64,000 bases of DNA, taken from assembly GCF_907165045.1 (NCBI RefSeq), contig NZ_CAJRAU010000004.1:186001-250000 (forward strand), in the 5' to 3' direction. The translations under genes were made by a program, and so were the position numbers. Every line of letters begins with the position of its first letter. The first letter of the stretch is position 1. This stretch comes from Dyadobacter linearis. Its GTDB lineage: Bacteria; Bacteroidota; Bacteroidia; Cytophagales; Spirosomataceae. The notes beneath the pieces were generated by a model, which was given only the letters and a program-made list of their open reading frames with translations, had not been told where the DNA came from and searched no databases. Below, piece by piece: positions 7,641 through 14,438 of this stretch.

Positions 7641-8381
7641 ATGCCAGCTTCTTTGAATCAGATTGTCCCTACGCCGCAGTCGAACTACGACCAGCTTTCC
7701 ATTACGGAGGCGACGGGAATTCAAAAAAAGCTGCGCGGATTTCTGAACCTGGATCCGTTGGAAAAGCAGATCCGGACCATTGCAGGTGCTGATATTTCAT
7801 TGTCACTCGGCAGTGATACCGTTTATGCCGGGATGATTATTCTCAGCTATCCGGATTTGAAGCCTGTTGCCTATTCACTCATCAAAAGCACCACTGCATT
7901 TCCCTATGTGCCGGGCTATCTTGCGTTCCGTGAAATTCCGGCCCTATTGCAGGCTTACGAACAAATTCCTGAAAAACCCGATGTAGTGATGTTTGATGGA
8001 AATGGCTTTTTGCACGCCCGGAGAATGGGTATCGCTTCCCACTTTGGGGTTTTGACAGGAACCGTAACTATGGGCTGTGCGAAGAAAAAGCTGGCAGGCA
8101 TTTACCAGGAGCCCGGCGAAAGTCGGGGCGCATATACGCCGGTGATAGACAAAGGAGAGCAGATCGGTTTTGCACTCAGAAGTAAAGAGAAAGTAAAGCC
8201 GGTGTTCATTTCGCCGGGGCACAATATGAGCTTTGACGATAGTATGAATATCACATTGAAGTGCCTTAATAAACACCGACTGCCCGAACCAACCCGAAAG
8301 GCCCACGAATATGTGAACCTTTTCAGGAATGGAGAATTAAAGGAAGGTTACCACGAGATCAAAGAGTTGCGGCTATTCTAA
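7641..8381 (+). CDS. nfi: Endonuclease V (deoxyinosine 3' endonuclease)
   Basis: A 246-residue protein with the complete endonuclease V signature. The catalytic acidic residues are Asp51 in AGADISLS, Glu98 in PYVPGYLAFREIP and Asp119 in VVMFDGNGFLHARRMG. PYVPG also contains the aromatic wedge that probes deaminated bases, and RRMGIASHFGVL is the family's conserved helix start. The enzyme nicks DNA one nucleotide 3' of deoxyinosine to start repair of deaminated adenine. Length is close to the E. coli enzyme (about 223 residues) with a short N-terminal extension. It diverges from the membrane protein at 7585 and converges with the chitinase. No dedicated operon is evident. Confidence 0.95.
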   Translation: MPASLNQIVPTPQSNYDQLSITEATGIQKKLRGFLNLDPLEKQIRTIAGADISLSLGSDTVYAGMIILSYPDLKPVAYSLIKSTTAFPYVPGYLAFREIPALLQAYEQIPEKPDVVMFDGNGFLHARRMGIASHFGVLTGTVTMGCAKKKLAGIYQEPGESRGAYTPVIDKGEQIGFALRSKEKVKPVFISPGHNMSFDDSMNITLKCLNKHRLPEPTRKAHEYVNLFRNGELKEGYHEIKELRLF

Positions 8382-8410
8382 TCCGCGCTGCCGCCTTGAC
8401 CTCCAAAGAG

Positions 8411-9574
8411 CTACTTCAAAACCTTATCGATCTCGTTTAGCAGGTAATTTTTCGGGTCAGAATCGTATTCCCAGAACATAACGCCTGCCAGTTTGTTGTC
8501 CAGCACGTATTGGCATTTGTCCCGGATCGATTGCTCGTCTTCATAGCTCAGTATCTGGCCCGTTTTTGCATTGAGCAGATAAGGTACCTTCGCCACATCG
8601 TCACGCATTGCTTTGAAGCCTTTTTGATCTACCAGACTATCTTTTACATAAGTATAACCCTTGTAATACTCCTGATTCGTCTGTTTTTGTCCCAAACCAT
8701 TTTCCAGTTTTGCGACCGTAAACATCCGGCTGTAAAACGGCAGACCAACCACCAGTTTATTAATTGGTACGCCCGCCGCATGGAATGCTTTTACAGCCTT
8801 ATCAACCGAATGTGCGGCTTTGTATTTGTCGCTCTGGTACAAACTTGCGTGATGCACAACGGTATCTCCCTGAAAAAGATCGTAGGTCATTAAATTTACA
8901 AAGTCCAGATATTCAGCAGCTTTGCCCATTTCTGTTGTATTCAAAAACGAAACGAAGCCGGCGGTTGCGGTAGTCAGGAGCTTATCCTTTCCGGATTCTT
9001 TTTCTAGAACATCCAGTTCTTTGCGGATCGCTTCGAACATCAATGTATAATTTTGTTTGTCCTCTGGCCTGTAAACGTTTCCTTCTTCACCTGGAATTGC
9101 AGGGTATTCCCAGTCGATATCCACACCATCGAGCTTATATTTTCGGATAATATCCACCGAGCTGGCTGCGAATTTCTTCCGGGCTTCTTCCGTGAGCACT
9201 GCGTCTGAAAAATTCTCACTCCACGCCCAGCCGCCGATCGAGATCAGGATTTGGAGGCCAGGATTTTTTTCTTTGAGTAAATTGAGCTTACGGAAATTGG
9301 TAGAATCGGTTTTTTCATTTGTTAAGAATGCTTTACCGTCTTTCACATCTACAAATGCATAATTGATATGCGTCAGCTTATTGGCTTGTATATTCTCAGT
9401 ATCGAGCAGCCCGTGGAAGCCACCCACATACCCGATCACGACCGGCCGGGATTTGGTCTCAGTCTGAGCACCTTCATTTTTTTGTTCTGATTTACAGGAG
9501 GAGGCAAAAAGCAGCGAACCGGATAATAAAAGCAGTGCGCCGGAAATCTGTCTGACAGATTGGAGAGTAACCAT
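8411..9574 (-). CDS. GH18 chitinase-like lipoprotein
   Basis: A 387-residue glycoside hydrolase family 18 protein. The N-terminus has a hydrophobic signal (ALLLLSGSLLFASSC) with Cys27 as likely lipidation site, placing it on the outer membrane. The TIM barrel shows ILISIGGWAWSENF (about 109-122) and the catalytic DxxDxDxE motif LDGVDIDWE (148-156), with Glu156 as acid/base. A chitinase insertion-type segment and a terminal GVMFWEYDSD strand complete the fold. It should cleave beta-1,4-linked N-acetylglucosamine polymers. There is no CBM or T9SS tail. It lies 78 bases downstream of the LigD-polymerase gene on the same strand. That gap contains an inverted repeat, so separate control is likely. 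Confidence 0.92.
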   Translation of the reverse strand: MVTLQSVRQISGALLLLSGSLLFASSCKSEQKNEGAQTETKSRPVVIGYVGGFHGLLDTENIQANKLTHINYAFVDVKDGKAFLTNEKTDSTNFRKLNLLKEKNPGLQILISIGGWAWSENFSDAVLTEEARKKFAASSVDIIRKYKLDGVDIDWEYPAIPGEEGNVYRPEDKQNYTLMFEAIRKELDVLEKESGKDKLLTTATAGFVSFLNTTEMGKAAEYLDFVNLMTYDLFQGDTVVHHASLYQSDKYKAAHSVDKAVKAFHAAGVPINKLVVGLPFYSRMFTVAKLENGLGQKQTNQEYYKGYTYVKDSLVDQKGFKAMRDDVAKVPYLLNAKTGQILSYEDEQSIRDKCQYVLDNKLAGVMFWEYDSDPKNYLLNEIDKVLK

Positions 9575-9652
9575 CGGATTGGGGTTGAGTGAAGCATTAA
9601 AATAAATATTACTTCAACTCAACTCCTAATAAAAATTGGCATTGCACGTGGT

Positions 9653-10555
9653 TTAATCCGCTTCGTGCATGTTTTCCAGCTTTTGAAGCGCTTTCTTGAT
9701 ATCAATACCTTTACCCAGCACACCTTTGAACAGATCGCCTTTTTCCTCCACCCGCTGCAAAATATTTTTGATTGTAAAATCGCTGGTTTTCAGGCCGCTT
9801 TTGACCTCTTTCCATTCCAGCGGGGTCGATATAGTGGCGCCGGGTTTTGGTCTTACGCTGTACGCGCAGGCAAGCGTCTGCCCGATCCTGTTTTGGAGAT
9901 AATCGACGTAAATGTGGTTTTTCTTTCTTTTGGCCAGAGACCTTTCCAGGGTTGTAATGCCGGGCAGCATTTCTGTGACCATACTAGCCATGATTTCCGC
10001 AAAATCGCGTGCTTCGTCGTAGTTGTATTTTTTATTGAAAGGAATATAAACATGCAATCCCCGAGACCCGCTTGTCTTGCAAAAACCTTCATAACCGATC
10101 TTATCCAGTATTTCCTTGATCGCCAGCGCCACCTCGATCACCTCTTCGAAAGTGTTTTTGGGGGAAGGATCAATATCCATGACGATGTAATCTGGGTATT
10201 CCAGCTTGTTGACGGTCGAATTCCAGGGATTCATTTCAATGCAGCCCAGATTGGCCACATACAACAAACTTTCCACATCATTACAAACGAGGTAGTTTAC
10301 CATTTTATCCGTGGATTCAGCATGTATCTCCACCGTTTTCACCCAATCAGGCGCTGAATCTCCTGCATCTTTTTGAAAAAAGCCGGGCTCTGTAATCCCG
10401 TTGGGTTGCCGCCGCAGGGAGAGCGCGCGGTTTTTGAGATAGGGTAAAATATACGGTGCGATCTTACTGTAATATTCCAGCAGATCCCCCTTTGTGATCT
10501 TTTCGTCGGGCCAGTATATTTTGTCGAGGTTGGTAAGTTCCGCGTGCTTTTTCAT
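9653..10555 (-). CDS. LigD-type DNA polymerase/primase domain protein (NHEJ)
   Basis: A 300-residue stand-alone polymerase domain of bacterial ligase D, an archaeo-eukaryotic primase fold that fills ends with ribo- or deoxyribonucleotides in non-homologous end joining. Signature parts are the N-terminal LTNLDKIYWPDEKITKGDLL, FFQKDAGDSAPDW (about 60-72), the metal-binding MDIDPSP with its DxD pair (about 126-132), KTSGSRGLHVYIP (about 160-172) and VDYLQNRIGQTLACAYSVR (about 217-235). The ligase and phosphoesterase domains of full LigD are absent. The Ku gene is immediately upstream with a single base between stop and start, so the two are co-transcribed and presumably work together. A separate ligase must be elsewhere. 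Confidence 0.93.
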   Translation of the reverse strand: MKKHAELTNLDKIYWPDEKITKGDLLEYYSKIAPYILPYLKNRALSLRRQPNGITEPGFFQKDAGDSAPDWVKTVEIHAESTDKMVNYLVCNDVESLLYVANLGCIEMNPWNSTVNKLEYPDYIVMDIDPSPKNTFEEVIEVALAIKEILDKIGYEGFCKTSGSRGLHVYIPFNKKYNYDEARDFAEIMASMVTEMLPGITTLERSLAKRKKNHIYVDYLQNRIGQTLACAYSVRPKPGATISTPLEWKEVKSGLKTSDFTIKNILQRVEEKGDLFKGVLGKGIDIKKALQKLENMHEAD

Positions 10556-10556
10556 A

Positions 10557-11330
10557 TCAGGATGCTTTTCGTTTCGGTGCGCTCAAACTTTCTTTCAGCT
10601 GCGCCATCAAATCCTTGCTCTTCGAATGTACGATCTTCATTTTCGGCGTGGCGGGTTTCTTGCCTTTCGCTTTCGCCATGATGAGTTTCAGCAGGTTTTC
10701 ATTGTAGGTATCCTTGTATCTCGAAATATCAAAATCGGTGGTCAGTTGCTCGATGAGCTGCACCGCCATATTCATTTCGGCCGGTTTAACTTTAATATCC
10801 GGGATATTCAGTTCCTCGGAATCTCGGATCTCCTCGGCGAAACGAATTTTATTGAGTATCAGCAAATCGCCTGCGGGCTTGATCAATACCAGACTTTCCC
10901 GGTTGCGCAATACATAAGTACCAAGCCCGGCTTTGCCTGTTTTTTTCAATGCATCGCGCAGCAATGCGTAAGGTTTAGCGCCAGATTTTTCGGGTTGCAG
11001 GTAATAGGGTGTTTCGTAGTAAATGCTGTCAATATCCTTTTCGTTGACAAACTCGGCGATCTCGATGATCTTGCTTTTTTCGGGGCTGGCCTTTTCAAAA
11101 TCTTTATCGTCCAGAATCACATAATCGTCTTCTACTTTGTAGCCTTTCACGATATTTTCCCACTGGACTTCCTTGCCGGTATTTGCATTCACGCGGTGGA
11201 ATTTGATATTGGCGTGGTCTTTTTTATCCAGCATATCAAGGTCCAGCTCGCTGCCCTGCGTTGCACTGAAAAGTTTGACGGGGATACTAACAAGGCCAAA
11301 TCCAATGGCTCCTGACCAAATAGCTCTCAT
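10557..11330 (-). CDS. ku: Ku protein, DNA-end-binding factor for NHEJ
   Basis: The start at 11330 gives MRAIWSGAIGFGLVSIPVKL, the almost invariant N-terminus of bacterial Ku, so an upstream in-frame start at 11369 is rejected. The protein has 257 residues and the usual bacterial core: HRVNANTGKEVQWENIVKGY, DDYVILDDKDFE, IEIAEFVNEKDIDSIYYETP, YYLQP and LRNRESLVLIKP, ending in a Lys-rich tail (KAKGKKPATPKMK). Ku homodimers thread onto double-strand ends and recruit LigD. The LigD polymerase gene begins one base downstream. Together they form a compact two-gene end-joining operon. Confidence in identity is very high. Confidence 0.95.
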   Translation of the reverse strand: MRAIWSGAIGFGLVSIPVKLFSATQGSELDLDMLDKKDHANIKFHRVNANTGKEVQWENIVKGYKVEDDYVILDDKDFEKASPEKSKIIEIAEFVNEKDIDSIYYETPYYLQPEKSGAKPYALLRDALKKTGKAGLGTYVLRNRESLVLIKPAGDLLILNKIRFAEEIRDSEELNIPDIKVKPAEMNMAVQLIEQLTTDFDISRYKDTYNENLLKLIMAKAKGKKPATPKMKIVHSKSKDLMAQLKESLSAPKRKAS

Positions 11331-11425
11331 AATTGTTGCTCGGCTGATTTCAATAGCCAATGCATTCAAAATCCGTGCCTTTGGCGAAACTCAATTGCCC
11401 CGGGTTTCAACCCGGGGAGAAAAAG

Positions 11426-11806
11426 CTATCTCAATTCATATTCTGCAATCAGTGCATCAGCAGGAATGTGAAGAAGTCTGCTGAATTTCCGGACCATCGT
11501 TAAAGACAAAGCTTGTTTATAATTCAGGACTTTGCTGATAGTGCCTTTGTCGCCATATTCTTTTGCAAGGTCAACAGGCTTGTAACCAAAATCCTCCATT
11601 CTGATCTTGATAAGTTCGACCGGATCGACTTCCGGCAGCTCGCTCGTCCTTTCTTCAAAGTCTGAAATTAAGTGAGCCAACAAGAGTTTTTCCTTGTGCT
11701 CGGAAACTCCCGGTTCTGAATACTTGATTTCCTGATAGCGGGCGAGTGCAGCTTCGTATTCCTCTTCCGTATCAATTAAAAACCAGTCTTTTTTCAACTT
11801 TTTCAT
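11426..11806 (-). CDS. higA: HigA-like antitoxin with XRE helix-turn-helix
   Basis: A 126-residue protein. The N-terminal half (about 1-65) is acidic and helical with TEEEYEAALARYQEI and is followed by a DNA-binding XRE domain at about 66-122: IRMEDFGYKPVDLAKEYG, then KGTISKVLNYKQALSLTMVRKF. This is the HigA arrangement in Bacteroidota and Cyanobacteria, where the antitoxin follows the toxin. The HigB-like toxin gene is 19 bases upstream on the same strand. It should neutralise HigB and repress the operon. Next downstream is the Ku gene after about 95 bases. Confidence 0.86.
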   Translation of the reverse strand: MKKLKKDWFLIDTEEEYEAALARYQEIKYSEPGVSEHKEKLLLAHLISDFEERTSELPEVDPVELIKIRMEDFGYKPVDLAKEYGDKGTISKVLNYKQALSLTMVRKFSRLLHIPADALIAEYELR

Positions 11807-11825
11807 ATCTGATTAATCAAAACGT

Positions 11826-12119
11826 TCAAATTGTGGAAGCATCAACCGCATCATATTCTGTGTGCGTGCCTATGAATCTTATCTCAACTATTTCATCCAC
11901 ATAATCGATTTCCACAATCAGCCGGTATTTATTTCCCACAATCTTAAATCTGGCTCGGCTTCCCGGGATTAGTGCGGCATTGGGAAAATCCTTCAATACA
12001 TCAGTGCCTTTTTTCCAGATCGCCTTTCTGGTCACCGTCTTCCAGCTCGTCAGGCTTTTACCTGAGTCTGAATGCTTTTTAGCAAACTGATCCAGCTTGC
12101 GAGCTCTTACTATAATCAT
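11826..12119 (-). CDS. higB: HigB-like toxin (type II, RelE superfamily mRNA interferase)
   Basis: A 97-residue protein of the HigB_toxin family. Characteristic positions are the N-terminal [19 protein letters not shown], the [20 protein letters not shown] helix, DFPNAALIP, then the core strands [16 protein letters not shown] and [18 protein letters not shown]. Proteins of this type cleave mRNA at the ribosome. The toxin-first order is usual for HigBA. An imperfect inverted repeat overlaps its start codon (12115-12128 with 12167-12180), a plausible site for autoregulation by HigA. Confidence 0.88.
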   Translation of the reverse strand: MIIVRARKLDQFAKKHSDSGKSLTSWKTVTRKAIWKKGTDVLKDFPNAALIPGSRARFKIVGNKYRLIVEIDYVDEIVEIRFIGTHTEYDAVDASTI

Positions 12120-12180
12120 CCTTCAACTCAGTTTGACTTGTTTTGCATACGATAGTCTGATTAAGAAGTTGAGTGATGAT
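12115..12180. promoter_or_regulatory. Imperfect inverted repeat at the higBA start, candidate operator
   Basis: ATCATCCTTCAACT (12115-12128) pairs with AGTTGAGTGATGAT (12167-12180) at 12 of 14 positions. The left arm covers the higB start codon. Position fits repression by HigA, but no binding evidence is available from sequence. Confidence 0.35.
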
Positions 12181-12548
12181 TAAAAAACAGGTTGCCATAA
12201 TCAACCAACAATGTTATAAATAAGTTGGCAAAATACCAACTATGAAAAGCGAACTGTATCCCAGATTTCAATCCGCGGACAGCACAAACGCTTCTTTCGC
12301 CGACCACATTTTTACACAGCAAGACAACATAATCTCACTTTTTCAGTGAAAAGTATAAAAAAACTTTTCACTTTGTAACCTATTTGAATTCAGCTAATTA
12401 CTTATTCTGGAATGACTGAATTAATACTGCCGGACTCAACATTTGGGTTCTGCAGGCTTCACTTGTGGGGAATCTGGCACATCTTTTTAATAAAGCTTTT
12501 CGAAAACAATTTCACAGCAGATATTCCACTCGAAAATCAATATCAAAT
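12120..12548. other. Intergenic region between higBA and two small genes
   Basis: About 430 A/T-rich bases between divergent units. Besides the higBA inverted repeat it holds a short palindrome, GTTGG (12224-12228) with CCAAC (12236-12240), and a perfect 10-base inverted repeat at 12345-12372. No RNA gene and no full TAnnTTTG promoter box was recognised for the rightward genes. Confidence 0.5.
12345..12372. repeat. Perfect 10-base inverted repeat with competing third arm
   Basis: AGTGAAAAGT (12345-12354) and ACTTTTCACT (12363-12372) are exact reverse complements with an 8-base A-rich spacer. Just upstream, ACTTTTTCA (12337-12345) could pair with the first arm instead, giving two mutually exclusive hairpins. 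It may be an operator or an RNA structure in the leader of the small genes. Confidence 0.5.
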
Positions 12549-12761
12549 ATGGTAGCTTCATTAGGTAACAACGCAATCAATACTTTAAAGCCAGGCGCAG
12601 TACTTACGGTAACAGGCGCCATTAATGAAACAGATGCTCAGAAAGAAATTGCAGATTTCCTGCAATCAAGTAACAGAACTGATTTGGGATATTTCCCTAT
12701 TTCGAAAGACTACTTTTTGCTATATATGAAATCGGGGGGTACTGTAAGTGGAATTGCATAA
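12549..12761 (+). CDS. Small hypothetical protein
   Basis: A 70-residue protein if it starts at ATG 12549 (MVASLGNNAINTLKPG). An in-frame GTG at 12465 would add 28 basic residues and is less likely. The sequence continues VLTVTGAINETDAQKEIADF and ends with YFLLYMKSGGTVSGIA. No signal peptide, membrane helix or family is recognised. A second small gene follows after 27 bases on the same strand, and a terminator closes the pair at 13011-13044, so both are probably one transcript. Coding status rests on the intact frame and this arrangement. Confidence 0.5.
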   Translation: MVASLGNNAINTLKPGAVLTVTGAINETDAQKEIADFLQSSNRTDLGYFPISKDYFLLYMKSGGTVSGIA

Positions 12762-12788
12762 AGTTTAATTTTTCGTTAGTAGAGAGAC

Positions 12789-12983
12789 ATGGTACAGTCA
12801 GGTACATTTCAATTGTTGGGGCAAAAGCTCATTAATATTATTATCCATAGAGACGACGTAGTGAAGATAGCACCGATTAAAAAAGGGCAGGGAACCGTCA
12901 TTCATCTGAAAAACAAAGTTCCTTACGTCGTAAGTGAAAGCGAAAGGGAAGTTTACGAAAAGCTTAACTGGATCGCAGCATAA
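12789..12983 (+). CDS. Small hypothetical protein, beta-rich (weak FlbD-like pattern)
   Basis: A 64-residue protein starting at ATG 12789. The core runs DDVVKIAPIKKGQGTVIHLK then NKVPYVVSESEREVYEKL. This alternation of strands ending in a short helix resembles the FlbD-type small proteins (VITLxxGKxYVVxESxxEV), but the match is weak and no flagellar genes are nearby. Function unknown. It is probably co-transcribed with the upstream 70-residue gene and ends 27 bases before a strong intrinsic terminator. Confidence 0.58.
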   Translation: MVQSGTFQLLGQKLINIIIHRDDVVKIAPIKKGQGTVIHLKNKVPYVVSESEREVYEKLNWIAA

Positions 12984-13010
12984 CATTATCTATTGTCATG
13001 GAAATAAAAG

Positions 13011-13044
13011 AGAGGCTTCGGGAAACCGGTGCCTCTTATTTTTT
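13011..13044 (+). terminator. Rho-independent terminator after the small gene pair
   Basis: AGAGGC (13011-13016) pairs with GCCTCT (13031-13036), with an inner CGG/CCG pair around a GAAA loop, followed by TATTTTTT. Its position argues against starting the next transporter gene at the TTG/ATG-like codons near 13029. Confidence 0.8.
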
Positions 13045-13118
13045 GTACCAATAAGCGCAATGCACCGAACCTGCGCGGGTATATGCATGTTACAGTTTCG
13101 CTACACCACAAAGTTCAA

Positions 13119-14348
13119 ATGCCAAAAAAGACATATTTCTTCCTGATTTTAATCCTGGGAAGTCTCACCGCACTCGGTCCGTTTTCGATCGATATGTACC
13201 TGCCGGGCTTTCCTGCAATTGCCAAAGACCTTAATACCACAGCCGCAAAAGTATCCCTTTCACTTTCCGGATATTTCGTCGGAATATCGCTTGGCCAGCT
13301 GCTTTACGGACCTTTGCTCGATCGTTTCGGGCGTAAAAAACCGCTTTTCATCGGGTTGGTTGTGTATATTCTCGCATCAATCGGCTGCGCATTTACAACG
13401 AGCATCGATGGCCTGATCGTGTTTCGCATCATTCAGGCAATAGGCAGCTGCGCGGCCGCGGTAGCATCTGTCGCTATGGTTCGCGATCTGTTTCCAGTTA
13501 GTGAGAATGCGAAGGTATTTTCTCTTTTGCTGCTCGTCGTGGGTGTTTCGCCAATGATCGCGCCTACGGTTGGCGGGTATGTGACAGCTATGTTCGGCTG
13601 GCACGCGGTGTTTTTTATATTGACAGGAATGGGTATCGCTATTTTGCTCGCGACCATTCTGTGGCTTCCCGATAGCTATAAGCCCGATAAATCCATGTCG
13701 CTGAAACCGAAGCCGATTATCATGAATTTCCTGGCTGTAATTCGCGAGCCCCAATTTTATACCTATTCAATCACCGGCGCTGTCGCTTTTGCGGGGTTGT
13801 TTGCCTATGTGGCCGGTTCGCCTATCGTTTTTATGGAAGTTTTTCACACGGATGAAAAAGTATACGGGTGGATCTTTGCATTTCTTTCGGTCGGATTTAT
13901 CGGTTCCAGCCAGCTGAATACGTTTTTTCTGCGGCGGTTTAGTAGTGAACAAGTGGTGAATGCTGCATTGATCTGTCAGGTAATTATCGGAATTGCATTC
14001 CTGATCGCCGCGCTGAGCGGGTTACTGACACTTACCTTCACACTCGTTTTTCTGTTTTTGTTCCTTTGCTGCGTAGGTTACACTTTCCCGAATGCAGCGG
14101 CACTTTCGCTGGCTCCTTTCTCGAAGAACGCCGGCAGCGCCTCCGCATTAATGGGCGCATTTCAAATGGGAATGGGAACTTTGATTTCTGTCGCGATCAG
14201 TATGTTTGAGGTACCTTCGCTGATTCCGATGGTTGCCGCGATGGCATTCTCAGCATCGGCCGCATTGCTGATCCTGGTGATCGGCAGAAAGTTTATTACT
14301 ACCAAAGTGGAAGTAAGTGCGGGTGCTGATGGCGGGGTAATGCATTGA
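13119..14348 (+). CDS. Bcr/CflA family multidrug efflux MFS transporter
   Basis: A 409-residue, roughly 12-helix inner-membrane proton antiporter. ATG 13119 (MPKKTYFFLILILGSLTALG) is the natural start; upstream in-frame codons overlap a terminator hairpin. The family signature is plain: GPFSIDMYLPGFPAIAKDL after helix 1, the motif-A loop GPLLDRFGRKKPLF between helices 2 and 3, and the motif-C region VVGVSPMIAPTVGGYV. Bcr/CflA proteins export drugs such as bicyclomycin, sulfonamides or chloramphenicol; the substrate here is not predictable. It stands alone, followed by a purine-rich repeat and a helicase gene. Confidence 0.92.
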   Translation: MPKKTYFFLILILGSLTALGPFSIDMYLPGFPAIAKDLNTTAAKVSLSLSGYFVGISLGQLLYGPLLDRFGRKKPLFIGLVVYILASIGCAFTTSIDGLIVFRIIQAIGSCAAAVASVAMVRDLFPVSENAKVFSLLLLVVGVSPMIAPTVGGYVTAMFGWHAVFFILTGMGIAILLATILWLPDSYKPDKSMSLKPKPIIMNFLAVIREPQFYTYSITGAVAFAGLFAYVAGSPIVFMEVFHTDEKVYGWIFAFLSVGFIGSSQLNTFFLRRFSSEQVVNAALICQVIIGIAFLIAALSGLLTLTFTLVFLFLFLCCVGYTFPNAAALSLAPFSKNAGSASALMGAFQMGMGTLISVAISMFEVPSLIPMVAAMAFSASAALLILVIGRKFITTKVEVSAGADGGVMH

Positions 14349-14349
14349 A

Positions 14350-14421
14350 GATTTGGGGAGAAGGGAGGAAGGGAGGAAGGGAGGAAGGAGGAAGGGCGGC
14401 CCGCGTAGGGAGGAAGGAGAG
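14350..14421. repeat. Purine-rich GGGAGGAA-type low-complexity tract
   Basis: Just after the transporter stop the + strand is almost entirely G and A, with repeated GGGAGGAA/GGAGGAAG units, broken by GGCGGCCCGCGT around 14395-14408. A very similar tract lies at 47771-47817 after moaE. Both occur in short intergenic gaps between same-strand genes. Confidence 0.7.
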
Positions 14422-14438
14422 GATGTTCTGGTAAGATT

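Noticed and set aside
9665..10357. 230-residue plus-strand open frame
   Set aside because: Antisense shadow of the LigD polymerase gene, whose motifs are complete.
10494..11315. 273-residue plus-strand open frame
   Set aside because: It is antisense to Ku and the LigD-polymerase start; its many aromatic residues mirror the lysine-rich Ku sequence and no family fits.
11331..11369. N-terminal extension of Ku
   Set aside because: MRAIW at 11330 is the conserved family start.
13029..13118. Upstream extension of the Bcr/CflA transporter gene
   Set aside because: The extra 30 residues are not membrane-like and the first codons overlap a strong terminator hairpin.
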